From the NCBI RefSeq assembly GCF_014203855.1, contig NZ_JACHJV010000003.1, positions 372,001 through 436,000 on the forward strand: a stretch of 64,000 bases of DNA, written 5' to 3'. Of the stretch, positions 26,445-36,425 are shown piece by piece (within the stretch, counting starts at the first letter, position 1; every line of letters starts with the position of its first letter). The notes below the pieces were generated by a model. That model was given only the letters and a program-made list of their open reading frames with translations. It was not told the origin of the DNA and ran no database searches. This DNA comes from Kitasatospora kifunensis (GTDB taxonomy: Bacteria; Actinomycetota; Actinomycetes; Streptomycetales; Streptomycetaceae). Position numbers and translations under genes: made by a program.

Positions 26445-27845
26445 TCAGGGGTTCACCGTCACGGTGATGGTCTCGGGGTTGGCACTGTTGTCCTGGTACA
26501 CCGAGTCGCCGCTGTAGACGGCGGTGATGGTGTGGGTGCCGGCGGCGCGGAAGGCGGTGACCGTCCCGGCGGCGGCGCACCTGCCGAGGGGGACGAACAG
26601 GCGTCCCGTGCCGAGGGTCGTCCCTGTGGTGGTGTCAGTGAACGTGACGGTTCCGGTGGGCCTGGTCGTGGAGCCCGCGCCGGGGCAGACGATGTCGCTG
26701 AGCACGACCGGCGAGCCGATCCGGGTGCGCTGGGGCATCGCGGTCATGGCCGTGGTGATCGGCTTGCCCACGGTGTAGGCGATGATCACCTGGCCGTTGT
26801 GGTTCGCTGTCCCGATCGTGGAGGCCGCATAGGACGTCCCGGTGCCTGACGGGGGCGCGAAGCTGCTCCCCCCACCGCCACCGCCGCCACCTGCCACGGT
26901 GCCGGTCCTGTTGACGGCACCGGCGCCGCCGCCCCCGCCGGCGAAGTACCCGCCCCCACCGCCCCCGCCCGCACCGGTGGCAGTGGCGGCACAGCCGCCG
27001 TCGATTCCTCCGCCGGAGCCGCCGGTGCCGATCGCGGTACCGATGAACCCACCTCCCGGCGCACCCGTCGTGGCGGCACAGGACGGGACGGCGCCGGCGG
27101 CCCCGCCCGGACCACCCGTACTCGTGCTGGTTTTGCCGCCACCCCCACCCTGCCCGGCCGCGGCCCCGGGGCCGGTGGCGCTTCCGGCAGTACCGCCGGT
27201 GGCATCGGGTGTTGTCCCGCCGTTGCCTCCGTTCCCACCCGTCAGGCTGCCTCCGGTGCCCCCGGCGGCACCGCCGCCCCCGGCGACCACCAGGAAGGAG
27301 CCCACGTTGACGCTGGAAGCCCCGCCCCCACCCGGCCCTTCCGCCCGGAAACCGGTGACCGAGATGCCCCCACCTGAACCGCCGCCGTTGAACCCGCCGG
27401 CACTCCCCGTACCCATGCCGTTGCAGCCCTTGCCGCCCGTGCCGCCGACGTTGACGGTGACCGTTGTCGGGACGGCGCTCTGCGGGAGAGTGGTGACGAC
27501 CCGCGCCCCCGTCCCACCCGTCCCCGTGACGGAACAGGAGGTGCCGGTGTTGTCGGCGCCGCCCGCGCCGTCGACGGTGATCGTGACCACTGCCCGGGCC
27601 GGGATGGTGAGGTTCTGCGGGCCGCCGGTGAAGCCGAAGGTGAACACCGGGTCAGTTCCTTGGGTCCGCACCGGGGTGGTGGCCGGCGCGGCCCCCGTTG
27701 CCGCGGCGTTCGCGGGGATCAGCCCGGTACCGGCCAGCGCCACGCACAGCCCTGCCACGACCCCGGCCTGCCGCCACCGCGCACGAGCGTGGACGCCTGC
27801 CTCTCCTTCGGCGACGGGATGTCCTGGGGCGCGGTGTCTGATCAC
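26445..27845 (-). CDS. Secreted Gly-rich protein with C-terminal Ig-like (Big) domain
   Basis: 466 residues from GTG with GGGAG seven bases upstream. Signal peptide near residues 25-48 (VVAGLCVALAGTG, cleavage after ANAA). Residues about 65-365 are glycine-rich beta repeats, with runs such as AGGGGGGGGSSFA and regular VVAGGGGA motifs like those in adhesive Gly-rich surface proteins. The last 95 residues are a bacterial Ig-like fold (RPTGTVTFTDTTTGTTLG ... AVYSGDSVYQDN). Probably extracellular and structural; no sorting signal is seen. Confidence 0.82.
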   Translation of the reverse strand: MIRHRAPGHPVAEGEAGVHARARWRQAGVVAGLCVALAGTGLIPANAAATGAAPATTPVRTQGTDPVFTFGFTGGPQNLTIPARAVVTITVDGAGGADNTGTSCSVTGTGGTGARVVTTLPQSAVPTTVTVNVGGTGGKGCNGMGTGSAGGFNGGGSGGGISVTGFRAEGPGGGGASSVNVGSFLVVAGGGGAAGGTGGSLTGGNGGNGGTTPDATGGTAGSATGPGAAAGQGGGGGKTSTSTGGPGGAAGAVPSCAATTGAPGGGFIGTAIGTGGSGGGIDGGCAATATGAGGGGGGGYFAGGGGGAGAVNRTGTVAGGGGGGGGSSFAPPSGTGTSYAASTIGTANHNGQVIIAYTVGKPITTAMTAMPQRTRIGSPVVLSDIVCPGAGSTTRPTGTVTFTDTTTGTTLGTGRLFVPLGRCAAAGTVTAFRAAGTHTITAVYSGDSVYQDNSANPETITVTVNP

Positions 27846-28290
27846 TGGTGTCTCCCGATGTGCTGGCTTGAGGTGAGGCGTCGGGGTGCTGGATCATGCG
27901 ACCCGTGCAGCGGTGGTATCCCTGGTCCGGAGCGTGATCAACAGGCACAGCGTGACGACCGGACGGCCCTTGTGCCCCGATTACTCCGACAGCGGCATGC
28001 CACACACCATCACACTGGGCGGCACCCGAACTCACCGAGCCGCGTGCACCATGAGCCCTCCAGGGCGGTTAGGCCGATCGGTCCCATCGATCGTGCACGG
28101 AACCTCACGCTCGGGCCTACCCACCGCGAGGCAGGGCGTTCCTGGATTCACTCGAACGGGTTCGGTCTGCCGCGTGCGCAGAGCGTCGGCAATGCGCAGG
28201 GCGTCGGCGATGCGCAGGCACCAGTCCTGGCTGTCTCGTTCGAAGGCGAGACAACGTAGTGATCGGCCGTGTTCTACGACTGGGCGAAGC
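27846..28290. other. Gap of 445 bp, nothing assigned
   Basis: Lies between the starts/ends of two leftward genes. There is a short local duplication (GCGTCGGC-ATGCGCAGG twice near 28180-28220), and open frames on both strands look like spurious high-GC frames. No RNA, operator or strong terminator recognised. Confidence 0.4.
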
Positions 28291-29334
28291 TCACAAGGCG
28301 ATGCGGACCTTGAGGGCCGTCCGGTCGTGCATGGCGCGGTAGCCGCCCGGAACGCCGTCGAGGTCGACGGTGCGGTCGAAGACCAGGCCGGGGTCGATGG
28401 CGCCGGAGAGCACGTCGGGCAGCAGCTCGGGGATGTAGGCACGGGCGGGGGCGACGCCGCCGGCCAGCGCCACGTTCCGGTTGAACATCTGGGCGATGTC
28501 GACGCCGGCGCTGCCGCCGTGCGGGACGCCGACGTAGCCGACCGCGCCGCCGTCCCGGGCGATGGCGATCGCGGTGCGCATCGACTCCTCGGTGCCGACG
28601 GCCTCCAGGACGGCGTGCGCGCCCTGACCGCCGGTCAGCTCCTTGACCAGCTCGATCGCGGCCTCGCCGCGCTCGGCGACCACGTCGGTGGCGCCGAACT
28701 TGCGGGCGATCGCGGTGCGTTGCTCGTGCCGGCCCAGCGCAATGATCCGGCCGGCGCCGAGCCGCTGGGCAGCGAGCACGCCGCACAGGCCGACCGCACC
28801 GTCGCCGACCACGGCCACCGTGGCGCCGGGCCGCACACGGGCGGCGAGCGCGGCGTGGTGGCCGGTGCTCATCACGTCCGAGAGGGCGAGCAGACCGGGC
28901 AGCAGCGCCTGGTCGCCGGCCGCCTCCTTCGGCAGCTTGACCAGGGTGCCGTCGGCGAACGGCACGCGGACGGCCTCGCCCTGGCCGCCGTCGGAGCCGA
29001 CCTCGCCCCAGAAGCCGCCCTGCGGGCAGGAGGTGTGCAGGCCCTCGCGGCAGAAGTCGCAGGTGCCGTCGGACCAGACGAAGGGAGCCACCACGAAGTC
29101 GCCGCGGGTGAAGCCGGTCACCTCGGAGCCGATCTCCTCGACGATGCCCAGGAACTCGTGGCCGATCCGCTGCCCGGCGACCCGGGATGCCACGCCCCGG
29201 TACGCCCACAGGTCGCTGCCGCAGATGCAGGCGTTGACCACGCGCACCACGGCGTCGGTCGACCGCCGGACCACCGGGTCGGGCACCTCCTCGATCCGGA
29301 TGTCGTCGGGGCCGTGGATCACGGTGGCACGCAC
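28291..29334 (-). CDS. Zinc-dependent alcohol dehydrogenase (MDR superfamily)
   Basis: 347 residues from GTG with AGGAG upstream. Catalytic-zinc residues in ACICGSDLW and GHEFLGIVEEIG; the structural-zinc lobe has CDFCREGLHTSC, which shows three cysteines of the usual four. Cofactor loop VAVVGDGAVGLCGV. The closest visible group is the sugar/glutathione-independent alcohol dehydrogenases. Divergent from a LysR regulator 111 bp away, which is its probable controller. Confidence 0.93.
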   Translation of the reverse strand: MRATVIHGPDDIRIEEVPDPVVRRSTDAVVRVVNACICGSDLWAYRGVASRVAGQRIGHEFLGIVEEIGSEVTGFTRGDFVVAPFVWSDGTCDFCREGLHTSCPQGGFWGEVGSDGGQGEAVRVPFADGTLVKLPKEAAGDQALLPGLLALSDVMSTGHHAALAARVRPGATVAVVGDGAVGLCGVLAAQRLGAGRIIALGRHEQRTAIARKFGATDVVAERGEAAIELVKELTGGQGAHAVLEAVGTEESMRTAIAIARDGGAVGYVGVPHGGSAGVDIAQMFNRNVALAGGVAPARAYIPELLPDVLSGAIDPGLVFDRTVDLDGVPGGYRAMHDRTALKVRIAL

Positions 29335-29445
29335 AGAACACTCCTGGCACTGCTCGGAGACATGGAGCTGACAGCAGCCAGGGTCACCGTGCGCAGGTCC
29401 CCGTGTCCAGCTACATCTCCTACAACATGTCTTTAAGATGGACTG

Positions 29446-30357
29446 ATGCTCGATGTTCGACGACTCGTCCTACTCCGCGACCTGGAGGTGCACGGCACGG
29501 TGACCGCCGTGGCCGAACTCCACAGCGTCACCCCCTCTGCCGTCTCGCAGCAACTGCGGCTGCTGGAAGAGGAGACCCGCATCCGACTGCTGGAGCGCAC
29601 AGGCCGTTCCATCCACCTCACGGCCGCGGGTCGTCGGCTGAACAGGGACACCGAGCAGGTGCTCGCCGCTCTCGAACACGCCCGCATCCGCCTGCACACC
29701 GAGACCGAGAACCCCGCAGGCCCGCTCCATCTCGCCTGCTTCCCCAGCGCCCTCGTTCCGCTGGCCGCCCCGCTCGGCAAGGCCCTGGAAGACGCCTATC
29801 CGGATGTGCAACTCCACATCACCGAGGCCGAGCCCGAGGCCGCCGTGCGACTGCTGCTCGAGCGCCGCGCCGACCTCGCCCTCGTCTACCGGTACGACAA
29901 CCTGGCCGCACCCCCTCCCGCGGGCGTGGAAACCCGAACACTGCTGAGCGACCCCCTCGTCGCCCTCCTGCCAGGTGACCACCCGGCAGTCCGGTTGGCC
30001 CGCTCCCCCATCGAACTGCGGGAGCTGGCAGACACTCTGTGGACCACCGCCCCGCCACGAACCGCATGCGGAGACGCGGTCCTCCAGGCCTGCCGCTCAG
30101 CCGGGTTCACGCCCCGGGTGAGGAACGTCTGCACCGACTTCTCCGCCATGATCGCTCTCGCCGAAAGCGCAGGCCACACGGCCCTGATCCCCCGCATGGC
30201 CGCCACACACCTACCGCCTGCACTCACCACGCGACCTGTGACGGACCGCACCCTCGCCCGCACGATCGAGATCGCCGTTCGCCACGGCACGGCACACGAA
30301 CCCGCGATCGCCGCCTGCCTCGAGACGATGCGCACACTCCTACACGTACCAGCGTGA
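29446..30357 (+). CDS. LysR-family transcriptional regulator
   Basis: 303 residues. N-terminal HTH: LLRDLEVHGTVTAVAELHSV, then TPSAVSQQLRLLEEETRIRL; effector domain with LHLACFPSALVPL and RRADLALVYRYD. The ATG has no ribosome site within ten bases, and TTTAAG upstream is AT-rich, so a leaderless or near-leaderless transcript is possible. Divergent from the zinc alcohol dehydrogenase, the classic LysR arrangement. Confidence 0.93.
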   Translation: MLDVRRLVLLRDLEVHGTVTAVAELHSVTPSAVSQQLRLLEEETRIRLLERTGRSIHLTAAGRRLNRDTEQVLAALEHARIRLHTETENPAGPLHLACFPSALVPLAAPLGKALEDAYPDVQLHITEAEPEAAVRLLLERRADLALVYRYDNLAAPPPAGVETRTLLSDPLVALLPGDHPAVRLARSPIELRELADTLWTTAPPRTACGDAVLQACRSAGFTPRVRNVCTDFSAMIALAESAGHTALIPRMAATHLPPALTTRPVTDRTLARTIEIAVRHGTAHEPAIAACLETMRTLLHVPA

Positions 30358-30432
30358 GGGCGGGGCGCGGTGCTTTCAACGGTGATTGCGGCGTCGGCGA
30401 GCCGAAGGCGGATCCGGCCGTGTGACGGTCGC

Positions 30433-30966
30433 TCAGCTGCAGGAGGCGTTGTCGGGAGCCTCTACGGAGGTCCCGTTGGCGTAGAGCCAATCCGTTCCCC
30501 TGGCGGTGCCGTCCCAGTCGGACGGGCTCGTGCACCCGTTGGGGGTCGAAGTGAGCGTCGCGAAGGCCCACCATTGGTCCGGTTTGGCGTTATGAACCTC
30601 GAAGCCGGGCGAAGAGACGTCCTTGTCCGTCGTGTTGTCGGTGGTGAAGGGGAAGTCGGGGCCGTAGTAGTGAGACCCGGTGCCAACCTGCACCCAGGTC
30701 CCGGGGAACCGTGTCTGGAAGTCGGCCGACCACTGGAAGTGGCCGCGCGCGTTGACCACACCGCCGCCGCAGACCTGGTACTGCTGCTCGACCTGGCCGG
30801 CGTAGTAGCCGAATCCGTACAGGTTGCCCGGTGAGCCGACGTTGTTCCACGGGGCGCCACAGTCGGCCATGGGGCGGACGTCGGCGTTGGCGGCGGGTGC
30901 TGCGATGCCGATGCCGCAGAGTGCTGCCGCGGTTGCGGCGATGGCGATTGTCTTCCGGGTCCGCAT
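30433..30966 (-). CDS. Secreted protein, function unknown
   Basis: 177 residues from ATG 30966, with AGGAGG just upstream; an in-frame ATG 45 bp earlier is less likely. Signal peptide (RTRKTIAIAATAAALCGIGI, cut after ANA). The mature domain of about 145 residues has four cysteines (DCGAPW, QVCGGG, NGCTS, NASCS) and is rich in Trp, Tyr and Gly, like small extracellular beta proteins. Family not recognised. Converges with the LysR gene. Confidence 0.72.
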   Translation of the reverse strand: MRTRKTIAIAATAAALCGIGIAAPAANADVRPMADCGAPWNNVGSPGNLYGFGYYAGQVEQQYQVCGGGVVNARGHFQWSADFQTRFPGTWVQVGTGSHYYGPDFPFTTDNTTDKDVSSPGFEVHNAKPDQWWAFATLTSTPNGCTSPSDWDGTARGTDWLYANGTSVEAPDNASCS

Positions 30967-31179
30967 GGTCCTCCTGTTGTCCAGTAGTTCTGATCCCAGC
31001 CGGAGCATCAAGACGGCTGGCGTCGTGGTTGGCCGGAATTGGCTATCCGTTTGCTCTCGAACCTCGTCGGAGATGACGGATCGCGAGCGCGCATCCGAGT
31101 CGGCCTCGGCCCGCCTGGGCAGCGGTGGTGCCTGCTACCCAGATCCCTCCGAGCGGTAGGCACCACCACACGGGCCGGG

Positions 31180-31545
31180 TCAGGAGTTGCAGTTCGAGAG
31201 CATGTCGTTGTGGAACAATGCTGCGCCGTCCACGTAGGGGGCGAAGACCCAGCCGTTTAGGTAATTCCAGTTCGGGTCGTTCTGGGGCGACCAGGCGTTG
31301 ATCTTGTACCAGACGTCGCCGTCGTTGTAGACCTGGCCGCCGGAGACCCAGCAGAGGATGCTGACCTCGTCGGGTGCCCACAGGGTGATGTACTTCGTGG
31401 AAGTCGCGTCCGGGGAGGCGTAGACGCCGACACCGTGCGACGTGCTCAGGGTTTCACTGGCGTTGGCGAGGCCCGGCACGGCAAGGACCATCGCGGAGGC
31501 GCCGAGCGCCAGCGCACCGACCCGGATGAACCACTTACGAGGCAT
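31180..31545 (-). CDS. Small secreted SH3-like protein
   Basis: 121 residues from ATG 31545 with GGAG upstream. Signal peptide (RVGALALGASAMVLAVPGLA, cut after NAS). The mature part of about 90 residues has an SH3_3-like layout: GVGVYASPDATSTKYITLWA then DEVSILCWVSGG, VWYKINAWSP and GWVFAPYVDG, with two cysteines. Bacterial SH3 domains of this type bind cell-wall peptides. It is 213 bp upstream of the previous secreted-protein gene, same orientation. Confidence 0.75.
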   Translation of the reverse strand: MPRKWFIRVGALALGASAMVLAVPGLANASETLSTSHGVGVYASPDATSTKYITLWAPDEVSILCWVSGGQVYNDGDVWYKINAWSPQNDPNWNYLNGWVFAPYVDGAALFHNDMLSNCNS

Positions 31546-31819
31546 TTCTGCTCCTTTCCACCGGCGGCCCGAGTGACTGCCGGACTCCCTCAGGGGCTGG
31601 ACGTTCGCTGACCCGCATATCAGGCCCTCGATCGTCCACCTGCCGCCCGGAGCGGAACCGTCCTTCGCTGAGTGCGCGATCCAGACCATGGACCGGCCCC
31701 GCGCCGAGCGGCACGACCAGGTTCCTTGATACGGCCGGGTGAAGTCCCGTTTCCCGTACGAACCCGTACAGCCCGCTCATAGACTCTTCTTGTCAAGAAC
31801 ACAGCTGCATGGGGGCATC

Positions 31820-34198
31820 GTGGGTGAGCTGCGGGACGGCATGCCGGATCCGGACAGGGCCGAGGATCTGGCTGAGTTCATCGGTCTGCTGGGCGAGTTG
31901 CGGGCCTGGGCGAGGATGCCCTCGTAGCGGGTGCTGGCGAAACAGGTCGGGCCACTGATGCGGCCCGCGCGCGACATCGCGCTCACCACCGTCGTGGACA
32001 CGTTCAAGACCGAGCGCCGCCGCCTGGACCTGGACCTCGTCGTGGCCATCGTCCGAGCGCTGGGGGCCGACGAGCCGACGGTCGATCGCTGGCGCGAGGC
32101 CTGCATCAAGGTGCACGGGTTTGCCAAGCAGGGCGGCCCTGTCGGGGTGTTCGGTCAACTCCCAACGGATCTGGCGACGTTCACCGGGCGCCGCGAGGAA
32201 CTCGCCCGCCTGATCTCAGAAGCAACGCACCCACACGAAGGGATCGGCTCCGGCGCTCACACCGTAGTGATCTCCGCGATCGAGGGCATGGCCGGGGTGG
32301 GCAAGACCCAGCTCGCCGTCCGTGCCGCCCACGAGCTGGTTCGCGCCGGACGCTTTGCCGACCTCCAGCTGCATGTGAACCTGCGTGGCTTCGACCCCGA
32401 GCTTCCGCCTGCGGACCCGTCCGCTGTGCTTGAGGCGTTCCTGCGGCAGTTGGGCGTGCCTGCGCAGCAGATCCCCGCCAGTCGGGACGAGCGCGCGGCG
32501 ATGTACCGCGACCAGCTCAGGGGACGCAGCGCGCTGGTCCTACTCGACAACGCCGCCAACGAGGACCAGGTCCGTGACCTCCTTCCGGCCAGCTCCACCA
32601 GTCTCGTGTTGATCACCAGTCGGCGCAGTCTGGCCGGCCTGGATGGCGTCACCCCGTACCTGATCGATATTTTCTCCGACGCCGAATCACTGGACTTGCT
32701 GGGGCGGATCGCCGGCCGCGAACGCGTCGGAGCGGAACCCGTCGCGGCCGCCCGCATCGTCGAGTACTGCGATCACCTTCCGCTGGCCCTTGCCTTGGCG
32801 GCTGCCCGGCTGCGCTCGCGGCCCGCCTGGAGTCTCGCTGAGCTGGCCAACCGCCTGCAGACCGGTCGACTGGAGGCGATCCGCGCCGGCGGCCGCGCGA
32901 TACGCCCCGTCCTCGACCTGTCGTACCGTGACCTGGCCGAGCCGCTCCGGCGCGTTTTCTGCCTCCTCGGCCACCACCCCGGCCCCGACTTCACCCCCGC
33001 CATGGTCGCCGCCCTCTGCGGCATCCCCACCCACGAAGCCGAGGACGCCCTGGAGTCGCTCCAGGACGAGAACCTGGTCCGCCAATCCACGCCGGGTCGC
33101 TACGAACTCCACGACCTGCTTCGGGCCTTCGCCCTCGAAACAGCGGCGAACAATGCAACCATCGAAAGCTCAGTAGCACTGGAGCGTCTCGCGCGATGGT
33201 TTCTTCATTCCGCGCACGGTGCGGCGACGGCCATGAACGCACCCAGACTTCCTGAACTCGCCGACGCAGGAGACGTCGCACCGTTGGGATTCGACTCCTA
33301 CAAGGTGGCTCTGGCTTGGCTCGACGCGGAGCATGAGAATCTCATCGCCGTACATCGCGCAGCAGCGGGGGCGAAGCTCTACGACACCACCTGGCGGCTG
33401 CCGATCATCCTCAACCATTTCGAGAATCTTCGATTCCACAAAATCCACAGCGCGGAAGCGCACCGGATCGCTGCGGAAGCCGCGCGAGAACGCGGTGACA
33501 GCGCAGTGGTCGCATGGAATTTGCTCGGTGCCAGCGCATCGCTTCACGCGCTGTCCCGGTTTGATGAAGCGGAAGCAATGCTCACCGAGGCACTTCGCCT
33601 TTACCGTTCGGCGCATGATCGGCACGGCGAGGCCGTGGCCCTGGGCGATCTGGGAAATCATTACAACTCCCTCGGCCGATACGATGACGCTATCAGGGTG
33701 CTCAAACGCGGGATTGCAGTCAATGAAGCCGTCGGCGATCGACAAAGCGTGATCATCTGCAAGCTGAACCTGGGCGTCGCCTATTATCTGCTCGACAACT
33801 TGAAGGCGGCAACTGCCTGTTTCCAACAAGCTCTGACCGCTGCTCGGGCTTGCGGCGAACGCCGCGCAGAATGCATCGCCCTGGGCAATCTTGGCGAAGT
33901 GTACCTACGTCTCGGCCGAGCCGAACGCGCGTATGCTTTTTACTCGGAGCAACAGCAGGTAGCCGAGGAGACCGGTGGACTCGAATACCACGGGAAGAGC
34001 CTCGCCGGCCTCGGCGACACCCTCCATGCCATGGGCCTCCTGGATGAGGCCCGATCGTCCTGGCAAAAGGCATACGCCATACTCTCGGAGATCGGAAGCC
34101 CGGGGGCCGATAAAGTGCGCGCACTGATACAGAACAGCGAAACCAACACAGACGACGACCGCCAGACGTTGGGCAGCCCATCGTCAAGGATCTCGTAA
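31820..34198 (+). pseudogene. AfsR-like NB-ARC/TPR regulator interrupted by an amber codon in the HTH
   Basis: From GTG 31820 (GGGG four bases before) the frame reads GELRDGMPDPDRAEDLAEF and on into GELRAWARMPS, then TAG (31925-31927), then RVLAKQVGPLMRPARD in the same frame. Relatives have a Tyr codon there, so one base change (TAC to TAG) splits the N-terminal HTH. A GTG follows at 31931, so reinitiation could make a 755-residue protein lacking the first HTH helices. The rest is intact: P-loop GMAGVGKTQLA (about 119-129), DNAANEDQVRDLLP, HLPLALALAAARL, winged helix (RRVFCLLGHHPG), then TPR repeats to the end. Likely a pathway activator turned non-DNA-binding or dead. Confidence 0.8.
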
Positions 34199-34553
34199 CC
34201 AATTACTGAACTTGAATTGGGTGCGGTTCTTCTGGAGGGAAGGGCTGAGCTGGGAGAATGCTGATCGGGGCTGTACCTGGGGCTGTTCGTCTCTCTACCG
34301 TGGTGCCGGCGCCCCTCCTCGGACAGGTGACCGCCGGCCGCGCCGCGCTGGCGGAGGCGTTCTTCAACGGGTGCGGCCGCCACCTCACCGAGGCGGAGCG
34401 GGCGGAGCGGGCGGAGCGGGCGGAGCGCCGAGGCTCGGCAGGGCCATCGGCTCACTGGTGCTCCGGCTCCCCGCCCGACGGTACCCACGTCAGCGCGAGC
34501 TGAGCCACCGGGTACCGCACGAGCACCGACGAGAACGAGAGTGTCCTTTGGCG
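34199..34553. other. Gap of 355 bp with a 9-bp tandem repeat
   Basis: Holds four copies of GGCGGAGCG at 34392-34427. A frame over it encodes AERAER repeats but has no homology that I can see; a small weak dyad (CCAATT/AATTGG) lies just after the regulator stop. No gene is called. Confidence 0.45.
34392..34427. repeat. (GGCGGAGCG)4 tandem repeat
   Basis: Four exact 9-bp units in the spacer between the NB-ARC regulator and the MFS exporter. Likely variable in length. Confidence 0.9.
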
Positions 34554-35882
34554 ATGGCTGTCCGCCCACTGCGGTCCAACCGCGACTTCACCATCTTCTG
34601 GGGCGTCCAGGCGCTCTCCGAACTCGGCAACGCCTTCTCCCTGGTGGCACTCCCCCTGCTGGTCCTGCACGCCACCGGCTCCGCCGCGCAGATGGGCCTG
34701 CTCACCGCGATCGCCGGCGTCGGGTCGATCCTGACCGGCCTGTTCGGCGGCACCTTCGCCGACCGGTTCGACCGCCGGAAGATACTGATGCTCAGCGACG
34801 CCGCCCGGCTGGTGCTCTACGGCACGATCCCGATCTGCTGGGCCATCAGCCCGCAGATCTGGGTGCTCTACGTGGTGATGGGCCTGGCCTCGATCTTCGA
34901 GATGCTGTTCAGCGTCACCTACGTCACCGCGGTGTCCAACCTGGTCGACAACGAGCAGATCACCGAGGCCAACGGGAAGTTGGAGGCGACCAACGCCATC
35001 GCCTACATCGCCGGGCCCGCGCTGGCCGGGCTGGTGGCCGGGCTCTTCGGCGCCACGGCCGCGATCACGATCAACGCCGCCAGCTTCGGCGTCTCGGTGC
35101 TCGGCCTGGCGGTGATCCGGCTGCGGCCCACCGAGCGGCCCGCCGCCGCGATCGCGCAGGCAGGAGCGGAGGCGGGGACGGAGGTGGGGCCGGAGGCAGG
35201 GAGGCGGACCGGGACCGGGACGGGGACGCGGCGCGGCTGGCGCACGCTGCACTCCGGCTTCGTGACCGGCGCCGCGTTCCTGTGGCGCAGCCCGGTCCTG
35301 CGCACGCTCACGGTGCTACTGACCATCACGACCTTCCTCAACCTCGGCATGACCGACGTCATGATCTACCAGGTCCGCCACGGTCTGGGTCAGAGCGAGC
35401 GGACCGTCGGCTACGTCCTCGCCCTCTCCGGCCTGGGCACCTGCATCGCGGCCGCGGCCACCGCCCGACTGCGCCGCGGTTGGGGATTCGGCGCCTGCTG
35501 GCTGGCCTCCTACACGCTGTGCGGGCTGGCGGTGCTGCTCCTCGCACTCACCGGCAACGTCACCTTGGCCGCCGCCTCGGCCTTCCTCTACGGCTTCGGG
35601 ATGTCGCTGGCCGGCATCTGCTCGATGTCGCTGCGCCAGCAGGTCACGCCGGACCACCTGCTCGGCCGGGTCACCTCCGCGTTCTGGACCATCCACAGCA
35701 GCCTGGCTCCGCTGGGCGCGTTCCTGCTGACCGCGCTGGTGGGGCGCTTTGGTGCGCGCGGCCCGCTGATCGGGGTGGCCGTGGTCCTCCTGCTCCTGGT
35801 GGGCGCCGCCCTGTTCACCCCGATCCGGCAGCGCGCCCCGGAGCGGTCCTTCGCCCTGCCGGCCCCGAACCCGGAGTCCTGA
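34554..35882 (+). CDS. MFS exporter (MefA/EntS-like)
   Basis: 442 residues from ATG 34554 (TTG 34548 is also possible; GAGAG upstream). Twelve membrane segments; NRDFTIFWGVQALSELGNAF, GTFADRFDRRKILMLSDAAR (motif A) and NGKLEATNAIAYIAGPALAG are typical of the macrolide/siderophore exporter group. A Gly/Thr/Arg-rich loop (about 200-220) joins the two halves. The gene directly precedes an NRPS condensation-domain stub by 49 bp, so it may once have exported a nonribosomal product. Confidence 0.9.
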   Translation: MAVRPLRSNRDFTIFWGVQALSELGNAFSLVALPLLVLHATGSAAQMGLLTAIAGVGSILTGLFGGTFADRFDRRKILMLSDAARLVLYGTIPICWAISPQIWVLYVVMGLASIFEMLFSVTYVTAVSNLVDNEQITEANGKLEATNAIAYIAGPALAGLVAGLFGATAAITINAASFGVSVLGLAVIRLRPTERPAAAIAQAGAEAGTEVGPEAGRRTGTGTGTRRGWRTLHSGFVTGAAFLWRSPVLRTLTVLLTITTFLNLGMTDVMIYQVRHGLGQSERTVGYVLALSGLGTCIAAAATARLRRGWGFGACWLASYTLCGLAVLLLALTGNVTLAAASAFLYGFGMSLAGICSMSLRQQVTPDHLLGRVTSAFWTIHSSLAPLGAFLLTALVGRFGARGPLIGVAVVLLLLVGAALFTPIRQRAPERSFALPAPNPES

Positions 35883-35931
35883 CCCCGAAAACCCAGAGCC
35901 CTGACCCTAAGTCCCAGGAGGGAGAGCACCG

Positions 35932-36216
35932 CTGGCCCAGCGCCCGCACGACGATCCTCAGGCCCGGTCGGCCTCCGCCGAGTTGCCCTCAACCGTGACT
36001 TGCGAGCCGCTCTCCGCAGGTCAGGAGCGGATCTGGCAGTTGGAGCAACTCACGCCGGGCGCTTCGGTCCACGCGGTCGCCAGCGCCGCCCGCATCGCCG
36101 GTCCGCTGGAGTGCGAGCGCCTCGCCACCGCCCTGCGGGCCTGTCGGCTTTCTCGCGACGACCGGCCTCACACTCGACCTCCCACCGCCGCCACCCTGAA
36201 GCGCCAAGGTCAGTAA
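35932..36216 (+). pseudogene. NRPS condensation-domain N-terminal stub
   Basis: AGGAGG (35917-35922) sits ten bases before a CTG at 35932 where an ATG would be expected; the frame then reads EPLSAGQERIWQLEQLTPGA and ARIAGPLECERLATALRA, the usual first strand and helix of a condensation domain. After about 65 residues homology ends and a stop follows at 36216. With no HHxxxDG motif this cannot be a working domain. It marks the left edge of a decayed region and suggests loss of a nonribosomal peptide cluster. Confidence 0.7.
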
Positions 36217-36425
36217 CGCCGGATACGCGAACGGCCTGCCGTATCTGCTGGGCACGGCAAGCACCATCCAGGCGGCCGGGCAGCTATGTGGCCGCCCAAG
36301 TCGTCACAACGGCGCCCCTGCTGCCAGGCCGCTCAGCACGCCGAGCGCCGCCACCACCCACCCACACACCTCAACTACGCACCCTGGAACGCCAGCGAGG
36401 CGCCCGGTGGGGGTGGGCGATACCG

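Noticed and set aside
27846..28290. Repeat-like GCGTCGGC-ATGCGCAGG units in the gap as a possible CRISPR or iteron
   Set aside because: Only two adjacent copies, no constant spacer, no cas or rep gene.
34258..34503. Open frame over the GGCGGAGCG repeat encoding AERAER
   Set aside because: Explained by the tandem repeat; no homologous domain or ribosome site.
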